Counted from the first letter of the stretch, positions 37,058 through 45,872 are shown. The stretch is 64,000 bases of DNA from Synechococcus sp. A10-1-5-1 (GCF_023115425.1 NZ_CP096032.1:186001-250000); one strand, 5' to 3'. Numbers and translations are program-made. Notes: generated by a model not told the origin, from the letters alone.

Positions 37058-38059
37058 TCAGGTCCAACGGTCCATGACCTGCTCCACCAGCACCCGTTGG
37101 GAGAAGACCTGGAGCACGACCACAAGTGGCAGGGCAAGCAGCACCCCGGGCAAGCCCAGCAATGCCCCCAGGCTGAGTTGGGCCATGAGGGCCACGGTGG
37201 GCAAGAGGTTGACCGTTCTGCTGAGCAACAGCGGGGTGAGTAGGAAGGCCTCCCCGTTTTGCAGCACCAAGCGCAGCACGATGACTTGAACGGCCAGGGT
37301 TGGCGAGATCAACAGGGAGACCGCCACAGGCAACAGGCTTGCCAGGGTCGGTCCGATGGTGGGGACAAAGGTGAGCAGGCCGCAGAGCAGCCCGCTCAAG
37401 AGGGCCAATGGCACCTTGAGGGCGGCCAGTCCAGCCCAGGTCAGCAGGAAGACCGCCGATGCCGAGAGGGTCATCCCCGCCAGCCAGCCCCCCAAGGCCT
37501 GGCGGCTCTCGGTGAGGAGGTTCTGGACCAAAGCGCGGCTGTGGGCGGGCGTCAGGGCCAGGACCAGACGCTGATGACTGCGTGGATCGAGCACCAAGAG
37601 AATCGCCAGCAGACCCATCAACAGCAACAGAACCGTTCCACTGGCGGCGCCACCGGCGAAGCCAAGCAGTTGGGCGCCAATCGGCTGCAGCTTGTCGATG
37701 GTGATCAGCTCGGAGAGTCGACCACCTAGTCCTTCCAAAACGCTGACACCGCCGAGCAGTTCGGCCAGCCGCGCAATTAAGGCCGGAACCAGTTGGGTCA
37801 ACTGGTTGAGCTGCTCCAGCAGTTCAGGCAGCAGCAGCTCTGCGAGTTGCCAGCTCAGCAGGCCCAGAACCATCAAGACCAGTAGCAGGGCCAGCGGACG
37901 GCTCAAGCGGACCACCCTGCGCAGCCAGCTCACCGGCACATCCAGGGCCACGGCCAGCACCACTGCGCCAAACAGCACCATCAGCACCCAACGCAGTTGC
38001 CAGGCGAGGAGCCCAAGGACCACCAGGGAGAGCAGCAGCAGCAAACTGCGTGGTGTCAT
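37058..38059 (-). CDS. AI-2E family transporter, first of a tandem pair
   Basis: The 333-residue protein has about seven membrane helices with the family pattern: N-terminal helices (SLLLLLSLVVLGLLAWQL), an amphipathic middle region (LLPELLEQLNQLTQLVPALIARL), then LTFVPTIGPTLASLLPVAV and NGEAFLLTPLLLSRTVNLLP, which is the conserved loop of AI-2E/PerM proteins. Family members have been linked to autoinducer-2 export or sodium/proton antiport, so substrate is uncertain. ATG 38059 overlaps the stop of the upstream paralogue as ATGA, so the two are coupled. Confidence 0.88.
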   Translation of the reverse strand: MTPRSLLLLLSLVVLGLLAWQLRWVLMVLFGAVVLAVALDVPVSWLRRVVRLSRPLALLLVLMVLGLLSWQLAELLLPELLEQLNQLTQLVPALIARLAELLGGVSVLEGLGGRLSELITIDKLQPIGAQLLGFAGGAASGTVLLLLMGLLAILLVLDPRSHQRLVLALTPAHSRALVQNLLTESRQALGGWLAGMTLSASAVFLLTWAGLAALKVPLALLSGLLCGLLTFVPTIGPTLASLLPVAVSLLISPTLAVQVIVLRLVLQNGEAFLLTPLLLSRTVNLLPTVALMAQLSLGALLGLPGVLLALPLVVVLQVFSQRVLVEQVMDRWT

Positions 38060-39114
38060 GGCCGCCCACCCACAGGGAGCTCCCAGCCGTTGAGGACGTC
38101 CTGGATCAGTACCTCTCGCACGACAACCTGCAGGCAGACCGCCATGGGCAGCGCCAAGAGCAGACCGAGAGGACCAAAGATGACCGTGAAGAGGAACTGA
38201 GCGATCAAGGTCAGCCCAGGCAACAACTTCACCTGGTGGTGCATCACCGAAGGGGTGATCAGGTAGCTCTCGATGTGTTGGATCACCACATAGAGCAGCA
38301 AGACCAGTAGTGCTTTGACGGGTGAATCGAGCAGCGCGACCGACATCGGAAAGACCGTGCTCAGGGTTGGTCCGACGTTGGGAATGATGTTCAACAGACC
38401 TGCCAAAAGAGCATTGGCCGCCACCAATTTCACCCCCAATAGCGAGAGGCCAATGGCGGCCAACACACCGACGCAGAGCGAGCTGATTAGTACTCCGGCC
38501 ATCCAGCTGCTCAGGGCCTCGCCACAAAGCGAGAGCACGTCTCGGAATCGCCGCCGGTAAAAAGACGGGACCATCAGGACCGCAATCTCCCGATAGGCAG
38601 TGGGTTGGATTGCCACCATCAAGCTGACGGCGATCACAAAGAACAACTCCAACAAGCCACTTCCGAGGTTCCCGGCAATCCCCAGCAGTTTCAGCAGTCC
38701 TTCCGTTGGATCAAGGCTTCCGGAGCCCTGGTTTTGCCAGCTCTGCTGTAACCATTGCAGCGCCTCACGTCCATAGAGCATCTGACTGCTCTGATCGAGG
38801 CTCCTGCGCAGGAGCTGCACGGCCAACTGCAGAGCCGCCGGCAGCTGGATCAGCAGTTCTTGGAACTGCGCGATGAAGGGGGGAATGACGACGGCAATGG
38901 TGACCACAGCCACCAGCAGCAAGCCGCTGAGGCTGACCAGAAGCGCCAGCGGACGGCTACATCGCAGACGTTCTTGGGCTACACCCACCAGGGTGCAGAC
39001 CGCCATGGCGAGCACCACAGCGGCAAAGACAAGGACGAGGACCTCTCGCAGGCTCCACAGCAGTAGCAGCGCCACTGCCGTGGCCATTACTCCGAGCCAC
39101 TGGCCGAATCTCAA
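38056..39114 (-). CDS. AI-2E family transporter, second of a tandem pair
   Basis: The 352-residue paralogue of the adjacent gene has the same layout: N-terminal helices (LVLVFAAVVLAMAVC), a central soluble helical region (FQELLIQLPAALQLAVQLL) and LLNIIPNVGPTLSTVFPMSV with IQHIESYLITPSVMHHQVKL, the conserved family loop. About eight hydrophobic segments are visible. The start seems to be TTG 39114; no ATG or GTG fits upstream. The two products may form a mixed complex, which would explain the tight coupling, but this is inference. psb28 lies upstream on the same strand. Confidence 0.88.
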   Translation of the reverse strand: MRFGQWLGVMATAVALLLLWSLREVLVLVFAAVVLAMAVCTLVGVAQERLRCSRPLALLVSLSGLLLVAVVTIAVVIPPFIAQFQELLIQLPAALQLAVQLLRRSLDQSSQMLYGREALQWLQQSWQNQGSGSLDPTEGLLKLLGIAGNLGSGLLELFFVIAVSLMVAIQPTAYREIAVLMVPSFYRRRFRDVLSLCGEALSSWMAGVLISSLCVGVLAAIGLSLLGVKLVAANALLAGLLNIIPNVGPTLSTVFPMSVALLDSPVKALLVLLLYVVIQHIESYLITPSVMHHQVKLLPGLTLIAQFLFTVIFGPLGLLLALPMAVCLQVVVREVLIQDVLNGWELPVGGRP

Positions 39115-39163
39115 AAGGGGAGGCCAACTCGTGTTGTTTTAGCGCCGATTACGGCGATTGAAT

Positions 39164-39532
39164 TCAGTTGGCGTCCCCTTCGCCAGCCTCATCCTTGTTC
39201 TTCTGGGCAAAGCCAAGGTCATTGGCCTGGGCATAGCGCTCGGCGAAGCGCATGAACCGCTCGAAATCTTCGGTGGTTTTCCAGGTGTAAGTCGCTTCCA
39301 GAGCCGCGGGCTTGCCGTTCACGAACTTCGCGTTCACATCACGGGTCACCATCTGACCTTCTTCGTCGATCAGGTACATGCCACCAATGTCAGCCATGCT
39401 CTCGGGCGAGAGGGCCTGGGGCTGATCGAAGACAAAAATCGCCTGGCCAGTGCGGCCATCGCGAGAACGAGTCATACGGATATCGGGCACGACCGGCTCG
39501 TCCACACCGGGGAAAAACTGGATCGCGGCCAT
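39164..39532 (-). CDS. psb28: Photosystem II reaction center Psb28 protein
   Basis: The 122-residue protein matches Psb28: [20 protein letters not shown], then [37 protein letters not shown] and [20 protein letters not shown]. Psb28 binds assembly intermediates of photosystem II on the cytoplasmic side near CP47 and protects them during assembly and repair. ATG 39532 gives the usual start. The C-terminus is extended by an acidic tail. It lies between mnmH (24 bases upstream) and the AI-2E pair, all on the minus strand. Confidence 0.96.
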   Translation of the reverse strand: MAAIQFFPGVDEPVVPDIRMTRSRDGRTGQAIFVFDQPQALSPESMADIGGMYLIDEEGQMVTRDVNAKFVNGKPAALEATYTWKTTEDFERFMRFAERYAQANDLGFAQKNKDEAGEGDAN

Positions 39533-39556
39533 CGCCCGTCTTCGCAAAGGCTGATC

Positions 39557-40618
39557 CTAGTGATGATGCTCAGGCGATCTGGCTGCGGCTCCGCTGTTGA
39601 TGAGTCGTTCGGCGGCTTCCGCCGCGGTCAACCCTGCCAAATCCATCCGTTCGCGTTGGCTGGCTTGCTCAGCCTGGCCATGCCCCTCGAGCTCATGGTC
39701 GTAGCAGCGGTCGTAGTAATCGAGCATCTGGGCACAGGCCCCATGCCAGTCACGCTCTGCGATTGCATCGAGGGCTGTCTTCGTGCGTTGGGGACCGAGG
39801 CGCCGAGCGATCCGCTGGGTTGCATCGGCTAAGGCCTCAGGATCTTGGACGCCATAGACGGCCACGAGCTGATCCAGGCGCTCTTCAACGGGTCTGGTGA
39901 TCTCCAGAAGCGGTGCTTTTTGCATCTGTCGCCAAAGCCCGGCTGGAATTCGGCAGCGTCCAACTTGAATGCTCTCCGCTTCGAGCCAAATCTGCGCTGC
40001 CGATCGCTGCTGCTTGAGGACCGCGGCGATCCGATTCTCAAAATGCTCTGTGCTCGGTTGGGGAGGAAGGCCCAAGCCTCCGAAGCTGCTGCCGCGGTGA
40101 TGGGCTAGCCCCTCGAGATCCACGACGGCGACCCCTTTCTTCGCCAGCTCAACCAACACATCAGTCTTTCCCGTACCCGTTCTCCCGCCCAGAAGCTGAA
40201 TGGGCCATGGCTGCTCCATCAGCTCGAGAACCCAGCGTCGATAGCTCTTGTAGCCGCCTTCGAGCACCACAGCGTGCAGATCGAGGGTTTCAGCGAGCCA
40301 GGCCATGCTCCCCGAGCGCATTCCGCCTCGCCAGCAGTGGATCCTGAGGGGCTGGCCTGGGCAACGGCTACCCAACTGCTGCAACGTCTTCCCCAAGGGC
40401 GCCAGCTTTGGCCCCACCAGGGAAAGCCCCAATTGAACAGCAGCCGTTCGCCCCTGTTGCTTGTAGGTCGTTCCGACCTCGGCTCGCTCGAGGTCGCTGA
40501 ACAGTGGCAGGTTCTGGGCACCAGGGATGTGGCCCTTTTCAAATTCCGCTGGAGCGCGGACATCCACCACAGGTCCTTGGCTTTGCAAGAAGGCCTCGAT
40601 GGATTGCCGTTCGGCCAT
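39557..40618 (-). CDS. mnmH: tRNA 2-selenouridine synthase (MnmH/SelU)
   Basis: The enzyme replaces sulfur by selenium (and can geranylate) at the wobble 2-thiouridine of certain tRNAs. The 353-residue protein has a rhodanese domain with catalytic Cys95 in HCWRGGMRSGSMAW and a P-loop domain with LGGRTGTGKTD (about residues 143-153). Both parts of the family signature are intact. ATG 40618 (MAERQSIEAF) is preferred; the frame is open upstream to 40660. selD is not in the window, so active selenation here is not shown. It is followed by psb28 and is divergent from the GUN4 gene. Confidence 0.92.
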   Translation of the reverse strand: MAERQSIEAFLQSQGPVVDVRAPAEFEKGHIPGAQNLPLFSDLERAEVGTTYKQQGRTAAVQLGLSLVGPKLAPLGKTLQQLGSRCPGQPLRIHCWRGGMRSGSMAWLAETLDLHAVVLEGGYKSYRRWVLELMEQPWPIQLLGGRTGTGKTDVLVELAKKGVAVVDLEGLAHHRGSSFGGLGLPPQPSTEHFENRIAAVLKQQRSAAQIWLEAESIQVGRCRIPAGLWRQMQKAPLLEITRPVEERLDQLVAVYGVQDPEALADATQRIARRLGPQRTKTALDAIAERDWHGACAQMLDYYDRCYDHELEGHGQAEQASQRERMDLAGLTAAEAAERLINSGAAARSPEHHH

Positions 40619-40714
40619 GGCGTTGATCCTGGTTGGGCTCTTGCCGCTATGCGACTGCAATGCCTGACATAGTGGGCCAACGCTGTCAGGCCAGCGTCAG
40701 GTCAGCCCTTTTCC

Positions 40715-41437
40715 ATGCTCTCCGGACCACCCGTCACCACCACGCTCAGCGCTGACCAGTTGATTGAGCGCTTTCTCAGCAGCGCTCCTCGTCAGCGCCG
40801 CACCTTGCTGCCGCAAGTCCTCAAGCGCAGCAGCGAGTGTCGTCCCTTGATTGCCGATCAGATCGATCGCTGGGATGCCACGGGCGATGACTGGGCCTGC
40901 GGTTGCTTGATTCAGCTGTTGGTCTCGCAAGACGATGCTCTGGCCCAGGCCTTCTGGGCCCGCTATCCAGACGGTTGGCTAGCGGTGACCAGCGGTCAGG
41001 GGCTGGATTACGTCCCTTTGCAGCTGGCGTTAATCCGCCAGGACTTTGAAGAAGCGGATCGGCTGACAAGCGAGCACCTTCGTCAGTTGGCCGGACCCGC
41101 CGCCGAAAAGCGGGGGTACGTCTACTACTCCGAGGTGCCGCCGATGGCCGCCGTTGATCTCGAAGGCCTCGACCGTCTGTGGGTGACCTACTCCCAAGCC
41201 CGCTTTGGTTTCTCCGTCCAACTGCGCCTTCTGCGCAGCCTGGGTAACCGCTGGGAGCAGCTCTGGCCGCGGATTGGCTGGAAGCAAGCGGGAATTTGGA
41301 CCCGATACCCCAAAGCCTTTACCTGGACCCTGGAAGCCCCTGAGGGGCATATGCCCCTGGTGAACCAGCTGAGGGGAGTTCGCCTGATGGACGCCTTGCT
41401 ATCCCATCCAGGGGTGCAACAACGCGTTCCTTCCTGA
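40715..41437 (+). CDS. gun4: GUN4 domain protein (Mg-chelatase porphyrin carrier)
   Basis: The 240-residue protein has an N-terminal helical domain (about residues 1-90) and a C-terminal GUN4 core: LQLALIRQDFEEADRLTSEHL, DLEGLDRLWVTYSQARFGFSVQ, and TLEAPEGHMPL. GUN4 binds protoporphyrin IX and Mg-protoporphyrin and stimulates Mg-chelatase in chlorophyll synthesis. The N-terminal domain is of the type seen in Synechocystis GUN4. ATG 40715 is the natural start. The gene is divergent from mnmH and is followed by the RsbW-like ATPase gene 61 bases later. Confidence 0.93.
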   Translation: MLSGPPVTTTLSADQLIERFLSSAPRQRRTLLPQVLKRSSECRPLIADQIDRWDATGDDWACGCLIQLLVSQDDALAQAFWARYPDGWLAVTSGQGLDYVPLQLALIRQDFEEADRLTSEHLRQLAGPAAEKRGYVYYSEVPPMAAVDLEGLDRLWVTYSQARFGFSVQLRLLRSLGNRWEQLWPRIGWKQAGIWTRYPKAFTWTLEAPEGHMPLVNQLRGVRLMDALLSHPGVQQRVPS

Positions 41438-41444
41438 GGCACAG

Positions 41445-41459
41445 CCCCTCACTCAGGGG
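41445..41459 (+). other. Small inverted repeat after GUN4
   Basis: CCCCT (41445-41449) and AGGGG (41455-41459) can form a 5-base hairpin with a 5-base loop, 8 bases after the GUN4 stop. No T-run follows, so it is at best a weak terminator. Confidence 0.3.
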
Positions 41460-41498
41460 TAGTGTCAATTCATTCGCTGTTCCCCTCTCTGGGGCTCC

Positions 41499-41888
41499 AT
41501 GGCGCTGCGTTGGGCTGACTACATCACCCCATCGACTCTGCACCTCGCTCCGCTCCTGGAGCTGTTGCTAGAGCCGATTCAGAGTGCAGAGCAACTGGCA
41601 AGCCTGCAGCTGGGCCTCCAAGAGGTGTTGGTCAACGCCGTGCGCCATGGCAACGGCAATGACCCGCTCAAGTGCGTGCGTGTCCGCCGAATCTTGACTC
41701 CGCGCTGGTGTGTTTTTCAAGTTCAAGACGAAGGCCCTGGCGTGCCTCCTGCCGCTCGGCAGTCCATGCTTCCCGATCAACTCGATGCCGTCACCGGTCG
41801 GGGCTTCTTTTTGATCCACCAGTGCTTTGAAGATGTGCGCTGGAGCCATAGAGGTAATCGCGTGCAGGTGGCGATCCGCCGGGCCTAG
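41499..41888 (+). CDS. RsbW/SpoIIAB-like ATP-binding regulator
   Basis: The 129-residue protein has a GHKL ATPase fold of the HATPase_c_2 type: N box LQEVLVNAVRHGNG (Glu42, Asn46, His50), G1 box QDEGPGVPP (about residues 76-84) and G2 box TGRGFFLIHQ (about 99-108). In partner switching, such kinases phosphorylate STAS proteins and bind sigma factors. No sigma factor or phosphatase gene is adjacent, but a STAS gene lies at 14.6 kb. ATG 41499 is the obvious start. The gene stops 9 bases before the convergent DUF6439-like gene. Confidence 0.85.
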   Translation: MALRWADYITPSTLHLAPLLELLLEPIQSAEQLASLQLGLQEVLVNAVRHGNGNDPLKCVRVRRILTPRWCVFQVQDEGPGVPPAARQSMLPDQLDAVTGRGFFLIHQCFEDVRWSHRGNRVQVAIRRA

Positions 41889-41897
41889 GGCGCCGCT

Positions 41898-42230
41898 CTA
41901 GTGACCGTGGCTGGGGCACCCGGGGTCTTTGAGGTCACCCTTCAGCCATCCGAGGGCACTCTCCACCAGGGCCGTCGCCTCTCGTCGCTGGGGACTGACA
42001 CTGGCTGCAGCTGGACTGTTCTCGCGGTCAAGCAGCAGCACGAGCGCCGCGGTGAGCTGTTCTGCTGCCCGCCGCTGCGGCTGTCCCTTCAGGGCATGCC
42101 AGTCCTGGTTTCCGATTGCCAGTTTGTGGTGCAGAGCTTGTGCCAGCTGCTGACTCTCCAGGGGCCATTCCCGGGGATTTTGCTTTGCCTGTTGAGCCTG
42201 CACTGGACGGATCCGTTCGGACCAGGTCAT
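41898..42230 (-). CDS. Conserved hypothetical protein (DUF6439-like), 110 residues
   Basis: The chain begins MTWSERIRPVQAQQAKQ and is mostly helical and soluble, with SQQLAQALHHKLAIG, then LTAALVLLLDRENSPAAAS and an amphipathic C-terminal helix (ATALVESALGWLKGDL). It ends DPGCPSHGH with Cys and His residues that could bind a metal. The DUF6439 label is from memory of small picocyanobacterial families and is tentative. ATG 42230 leaves just 9 bases to the divergent next gene; a longer start at 42287 would overlap it. Confidence 0.65.
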   Translation of the reverse strand: MTWSERIRPVQAQQAKQNPREWPLESQQLAQALHHKLAIGNQDWHALKGQPQRRAAEQLTAALVLLLDRENSPAAASVSPQRREATALVESALGWLKGDLKDPGCPSHGH

Positions 42231-42239
42231 CCTGACGCC

Positions 42240-42512
42240 ATGCAACAGCGACCGCGTTCCCCGTATCAGCCAATTCGCTGGCTGCATCAGCTGGCCAACG
42301 TGCTGGCGACAGTTTCAGCGGCTGAACGACTTGATGCTGCTGACGAAAGCCTCCAGGCCCGCCGCCTCCGTCAACGTCTAGCGGCGGCTCAGCGACTCCT
42401 GGATCCACTGCCAAGTCCCCTGCAATCCACCGTCTGGGGAGAGCGTGCCCTCTGGCAGTTTTTGCGTTGGGGTGGTGTTGGCGCGCTTCTGGCAGTCCTC
42501 CTGAAGCGCTGA
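42240..42512 (+). CDS. Hypothetical protein with C-terminal membrane anchor, 90 residues
   Basis: The N-terminal half is helical and basic (LHQLANVLATVSAAERL, then LQARRLRQRLAAAQRLL), with a hydrophobic C-terminal segment (WGGVGALLAVLLK, about residues 76-88) that could anchor it to a membrane. No family is recognised. ATG 42240 is 9 bases from the divergent neighbour's ATG. The stop at 42512 lies 9 bases from the next convergent gene. The layout suggests a compact pair of small genes. Confidence 0.6.
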   Translation: MQQRPRSPYQPIRWLHQLANVLATVSAAERLDAADESLQARRLRQRLAAAQRLLDPLPSPLQSTVWGERALWQFLRWGGVGALLAVLLKR

Positions 42513-42521
42513 ACACCCGGC

Positions 42522-42839
42522 TCAAGCCGTGACCTGGATCAGAGAACGCGCCGCTGGTCTTGAGCTGGGATCCAGTTCAGCGCTATCACCCATGGGTTGG
42601 TTCTGATCGGTGGCCTGACTGAGCTTTTCTCCCCGCAGCCAGGCGGCATGGAGAGCACGGCGCCGGCGATCTTCTGCCAGGACGAGGCGATCGGCTGCAA
42701 CGGTCGGGCTTTCGTTGTGGCGCAGGGGAGTGCGCAGGCAAATCCCGAACCCTCGTGCTTCCACTTGAACAGCCCCTTCCATGAAGACGGTTTGGAAGGT
42801 CCAGCCCATTAGCCATCGCACCTTGAAAGGATTGCTCAT
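42522..42839 (-). CDS. Hypothetical protein, 105 residues
   Basis: I do not recognise the family. The sequence opens MSNPFKVRWLMGWTFQTVF, contains VEARGFGICLRTPLRHNES and an Arg-rich region (LAEDRRRRALHAAWLRGEK), and ends in a Ser/Pro-rich tail. It is basic and soluble. ATG 42839 is the natural start. It lies between a convergent small gene and the methyltransferase gene upstream on the same strand (56 bases). The codon bias is like that of its neighbours, which supports coding. Confidence 0.58.
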   Translation of the reverse strand: MSNPFKVRWLMGWTFQTVFMEGAVQVEARGFGICLRTPLRHNESPTVAADRLVLAEDRRRRALHAAWLRGEKLSQATDQNQPMGDSAELDPSSRPAARSLIQVTA

Positions 42840-42895
42840 CCGGGGCTTCGGTTTTGAAGACCCTATGGACTTTGCAGGCGATGGCTAGCCCTGTG

Positions 42896-43951
42896 TCAGG
42901 GCTTGGTGGCAGTCCAGACCCGTGTCATCAGATGGGACTGGGCACGGATGCCGCTGAAACCAGCAGCGCTCAGGCGTGCATCGATGTCATCGCTGATGTA
43001 GTCGCGGTAGTAGGGCTCGTGGAAGACGCGACGGAAGTTGTCCATCGCTACCTCAAATTGCGGCGAGTCGGCCAGTTGAACCGAATCGGCGAGCACCAGA
43101 ACTCCACCGGGCTCGAGCACTCGGAAGCAGTCCTCGATCACGGCCTGCCTTGCTTCAGCCGGCAGTTCGTGCATCAAGAAGACGCAGGTCACCCCCTGCA
43201 TGCTCGACTCTGCGAAGGGCATCGACTCAGCATTGCCCTGGACCAGTTGTGGCAATTCCGATGGTCGCTGGGAGAGCCAGCGGTTGGCTTGGCGCAGGTA
43301 GGCCGAGGAAAGGTCCAGACCAACCAGTTGGGCTTGGGGCAGAGCAGCTCGCAGCTGGTAGAGGGTGCGTCCCGTGCCCGTGGCGACGTCCAGGACCCGC
43401 ATGGAGCTGCTGGAGCGTCCCTCAAAGGCCCGTAGCCCCTGCAGGAGAGGCTTGATCACTCGCCGCCGCATGGGATCAGCGGTGCCGTTAAACAGGATTT
43501 CGACCTGCAGGTCATAGAGCGATGCTGAGTGATCGCTCAGGTACCCATCGGTTTGATGGTGAAAGTTCTGAAGGTAGTAATCGGGGTAGTTCTCCTTTTC
43601 AACCGTGGTCGGTAGATCGCGAACGTTCCGCTCCGAACGCCTGGCCCAGGTGCTTGGCATATCCAGCCAAACCAAGGGGTAGCGGGTGGCCCAATCGCCC
43701 CAGGGTGCATCGAAGAGCAACGCAGTGGGGTAGAGACCTGCCTCGGCTTCCTGCCAGTCCACATCGAGCAAGGCTTTGTGGGAGGCCTGCAGGTCCCGCA
43801 ACATTTCAGGCGGTATGGGCAGGGTCTTGGGCGCCCCATCGGGCGCCACCAGTTCCATCAGACGTGTGCTGATCTCCTTGTGGGCGACCCCAACCAGGCT
43901 CTTGCCCTGCTGCAGGGCCTCATAGGCGAGCTTGGTGACGGCATCAGCCAT
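42896..43951 (-). CDS. Class I SAM-dependent methyltransferase with long N-terminal domain
   Basis: The 351-residue protein has a C-terminal methyltransferase fold: motif I MRVLDVATGTGRTLYQL (about residues 185-200), motif II LVGLDLSSAYLRQAN, and LEPGGVLVLADSVQL. The N-terminal 180 residues are conserved-looking, with NYPDYYLQNFHHQTDGYLSD, and may define the substrate. The substrate is unknown; quinone, sterol-like and small-molecule methyltransferases have similar folds. ATG 43951 is well placed. It is divergent from a small protein gene (163 bases) whose control region may be shared. Confidence 0.85.
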   Translation of the reverse strand: MADAVTKLAYEALQQGKSLVGVAHKEISTRLMELVAPDGAPKTLPIPPEMLRDLQASHKALLDVDWQEAEAGLYPTALLFDAPWGDWATRYPLVWLDMPSTWARRSERNVRDLPTTVEKENYPDYYLQNFHHQTDGYLSDHSASLYDLQVEILFNGTADPMRRRVIKPLLQGLRAFEGRSSSSMRVLDVATGTGRTLYQLRAALPQAQLVGLDLSSAYLRQANRWLSQRPSELPQLVQGNAESMPFAESSMQGVTCVFLMHELPAEARQAVIEDCFRVLEPGGVLVLADSVQLADSPQFEVAMDNFRRVFHEPYYRDYISDDIDARLSAAGFSGIRAQSHLMTRVWTATKP

Positions 43952-44114
43952 GGGCGAGGTCGTAGCGAAAAGAAGGGGTGTCTATTTCAGCTGATCAGGC
44001 GGTGTCGTCGTGGGCCTGTATCCGACTGAACCCTGATCAAGATTGATTGAGAAACCTTCAATTCGGTAGCAACGGCTACAGAATTGAGTTGTGAAAAGGA
44101 AAGGAGAGGAGCCG

Positions 44115-44345
44115 ATGATTGATTCCAGCCCCAGTGCTCGCTTAAACGAGCCCCACTACGTCGCTTGGGTGCGGGAGCGTCAAAAGTCCGCTCGACGTCT
44201 TTCGGGTTGGTTGTCTCAACGTCGTGCCAAGCCAGATCTCGAGCATGGGGAGCGTGTGGACTCCCAGACCTTGGTCTGGGCTGAGCGCCACGCCCACGAG
44301 CAACGTCTGCACGACAGCGCCCTTGAGCAACTGCACCACGTTTGA
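44115..44345 (+). CDS. Small charged protein, 76 residues
   Basis: The chain (MIDSSPSARLNEPHYVAWV) is rich in Arg, Glu, His and Gln, with a helical centre (RERQKSARRLSGWLSQRR) and a second helix (WAERHAHEQRLHDSALEQL). No domain is recognised. ATG 44115 has a strong AAGGAGAGGAG ribosome site directly upstream; a GTG at 44091 in the same frame lies in that region and is less likely. It converges on glnA, with the glnA terminator between them. The function is unknown. Confidence 0.65.
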   Translation: MIDSSPSARLNEPHYVAWVRERQKSARRLSGWLSQRRAKPDLEHGERVDSQTLVWAERHAHEQRLHDSALEQLHHV

Positions 44346-44350
44346 GGTTC

Positions 44351-44377
44351 AAAAAAAGCCCCGGCCTTGGCCGGGGC
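44351..44377 (-). terminator. Rho-independent terminator of glnA
   Basis: On the minus strand, GCCCCGGCC (44377-44369) pairs perfectly with GGCCGGGGC (44366-44358), with a two-base AA loop, then seven T residues (44357-44351). It lies 20 bases after the glnA stop. Confidence 0.9.
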
Positions 44378-44397
44378 ATCCATGAGTGCAACGCGGA

Positions 44398-45816
44398 TCA
44401 GGCGTCGTAGTACATGGTGAATTCGTGGGGGTGGGGCCGCTGGCGCAGCTGCTGCACCTCCTCGTACTTCAGGGCAATCCAGTTGTCGATGAAGTCCTCG
44501 GTGAAGACCCCGCCGGCCAGGAGGTACTCATGGTCGGCCTTGAGGGCTTCCAGTGAGCCGTTGAGCGAAGCGGGAACAGTGGCAATCTTCGCCAGTTCCT
44601 CAGCGGGCAACTCGAATAGGTCGACGTCGGTGCCGTTGCCTGGGTCGATCTGGTTTTTGATGCCGTCGATGCCGGCCATGAGCATGGCGGCAAAGCCCAG
44701 GTAGGGGTTGGCCAGGGCGTCGCCGGAGCGGAATTCCAGGCGCTTGGCCTTGGGGTTCATGCCGGTGAGCGGAATGCGAACGGCGGCAGAGCGGTTGCCC
44801 TGGGAGTACACCAGGTTCACCGGGGCCTCAAAGCCGGGTACCAAACGCTTGTAGCTGTTGGTGGTCGGGTTGGTGAAGGCCAGGAAGCTCGGTGCGTGCT
44901 TCAGAAGGCCACCGATGTACCAACGGGCGGTCTGGGAGAGATTGGCGTAGGTGCCGTCGCCCCACATCAGCGTGTCGCCGTTCTTCCAGATGCTCTGGTG
45001 GACGTGCATGCCGCTGCCGTTGTCGGCGAAGATCGGCTTGGGCATGAACGTGGCTGTTTTGCCGTACTTCTTGGCAACGTTGCGCACCACGTACTTGTAA
45101 ATCATCACGTTGTCCGCCGCGGTGATGAGTTCGGCGAACTTCATTCCCAATTCGTGTTGGGACGTTGCCACCTCGTGGTGATGCTTCTCAATCGGTACAC
45201 CCAAGGAACCCATGGTGAGGAGCATTTCGGTCCTCATGTCCTGAAGGGTGTCGTTCGGGGCGCAGGGGAAATAGCCCTCCTTCAGTTGGATCTTGTTGGC
45301 GAGGTTGCCGCCCTCTTCAACGCGATCGGTATTCCAGGGGTTCTCGATCGAGTCGACGCTGTAGGAGCTGGAGCCGTTGCCGCTCTTGTAACGGACGTCG
45401 TCGAAGACGAAAAATTCGGGCTCGGGGCCGAAGTAGGCCGTGTCGGCTAGGCCGGTGGAGCTCAGGTAATCCAGGGCCTTCTGGGCCAGTGCCCGGGGGC
45501 AACGGGAGTAGGGCTTGCCGCTGCGGGGCTCCTGAATCGAGCAGATCAGGCTGAGGGTTTTGTGGCCATAAAACGGATCGATCCAGGCGGTGTTCGGATC
45601 GGGCACCATCGCCATGTCCGACTCATTAATGGCTTTCCAGCCGCGGATCGACGAACCATCAAACGCCACGCCCTCGGTGAAGGCTTCTTCCTCAACCAGG
45701 TCAGGGGTGACGGTGAGGTGCTGCCACTTGCCGTGGAGATCAATGAACTTGAGGTCGATCAGTTCAATGCCTTCGTCCTTGATCTGACGGAGGACGTCCT
45801 GGGCGGTCTTGGCCAT
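44398..45816 (-). CDS. glnA: Glutamine synthetase type I
   Basis: GlnA makes glutamine from glutamate, ammonia and ATP, the entry step of nitrogen. The 472-residue protein has the beta-grasp domain ([19 protein letters not shown]), the metal-binding catalytic domain ([52 protein letters not shown]) and [14 protein letters not shown]. The position of the adenylylation tyrosine of E. coli (NLYDLP) is Phe here (DLFELPAEE), so adenylylation is unlikely, as known for cyanobacteria. ATG 45816 is preferred to longer starts. An NtcA-like promoter lies upstream (45867-45909) and a terminator follows. Confidence 0.97.
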   Translation of the reverse strand: MAKTAQDVLRQIKDEGIELIDLKFIDLHGKWQHLTVTPDLVEEEAFTEGVAFDGSSIRGWKAINESDMAMVPDPNTAWIDPFYGHKTLSLICSIQEPRSGKPYSRCPRALAQKALDYLSSTGLADTAYFGPEPEFFVFDDVRYKSGNGSSSYSVDSIENPWNTDRVEEGGNLANKIQLKEGYFPCAPNDTLQDMRTEMLLTMGSLGVPIEKHHHEVATSQHELGMKFAELITAADNVMIYKYVVRNVAKKYGKTATFMPKPIFADNGSGMHVHQSIWKNGDTLMWGDGTYANLSQTARWYIGGLLKHAPSFLAFTNPTTNSYKRLVPGFEAPVNLVYSQGNRSAAVRIPLTGMNPKAKRLEFRSGDALANPYLGFAAMLMAGIDGIKNQIDPGNGTDVDLFELPAEELAKIATVPASLNGSLEALKADHEYLLAGGVFTEDFIDNWIALKYEEVQQLRQRPHPHEFTMYYDA

Positions 45817-45866
45817 GACGCGTTGCAAGTGGCTTGGTGGGTGCCCGCCTATGCCGGGCGGATCAG

Positions 45867-45872
45867 ACGGTA
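45867..45872 (-). promoter_or_regulatory. Candidate -10 box for glnA (TACCGT)
   Basis: On the minus strand TACCGT fits the TAN3T form of cyanobacterial -10 boxes and lies 23 bases downstream of the NtcA-like site, the spacing of NtcA-activated promoters. Transcription would begin near 45860. Confidence 0.55.
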
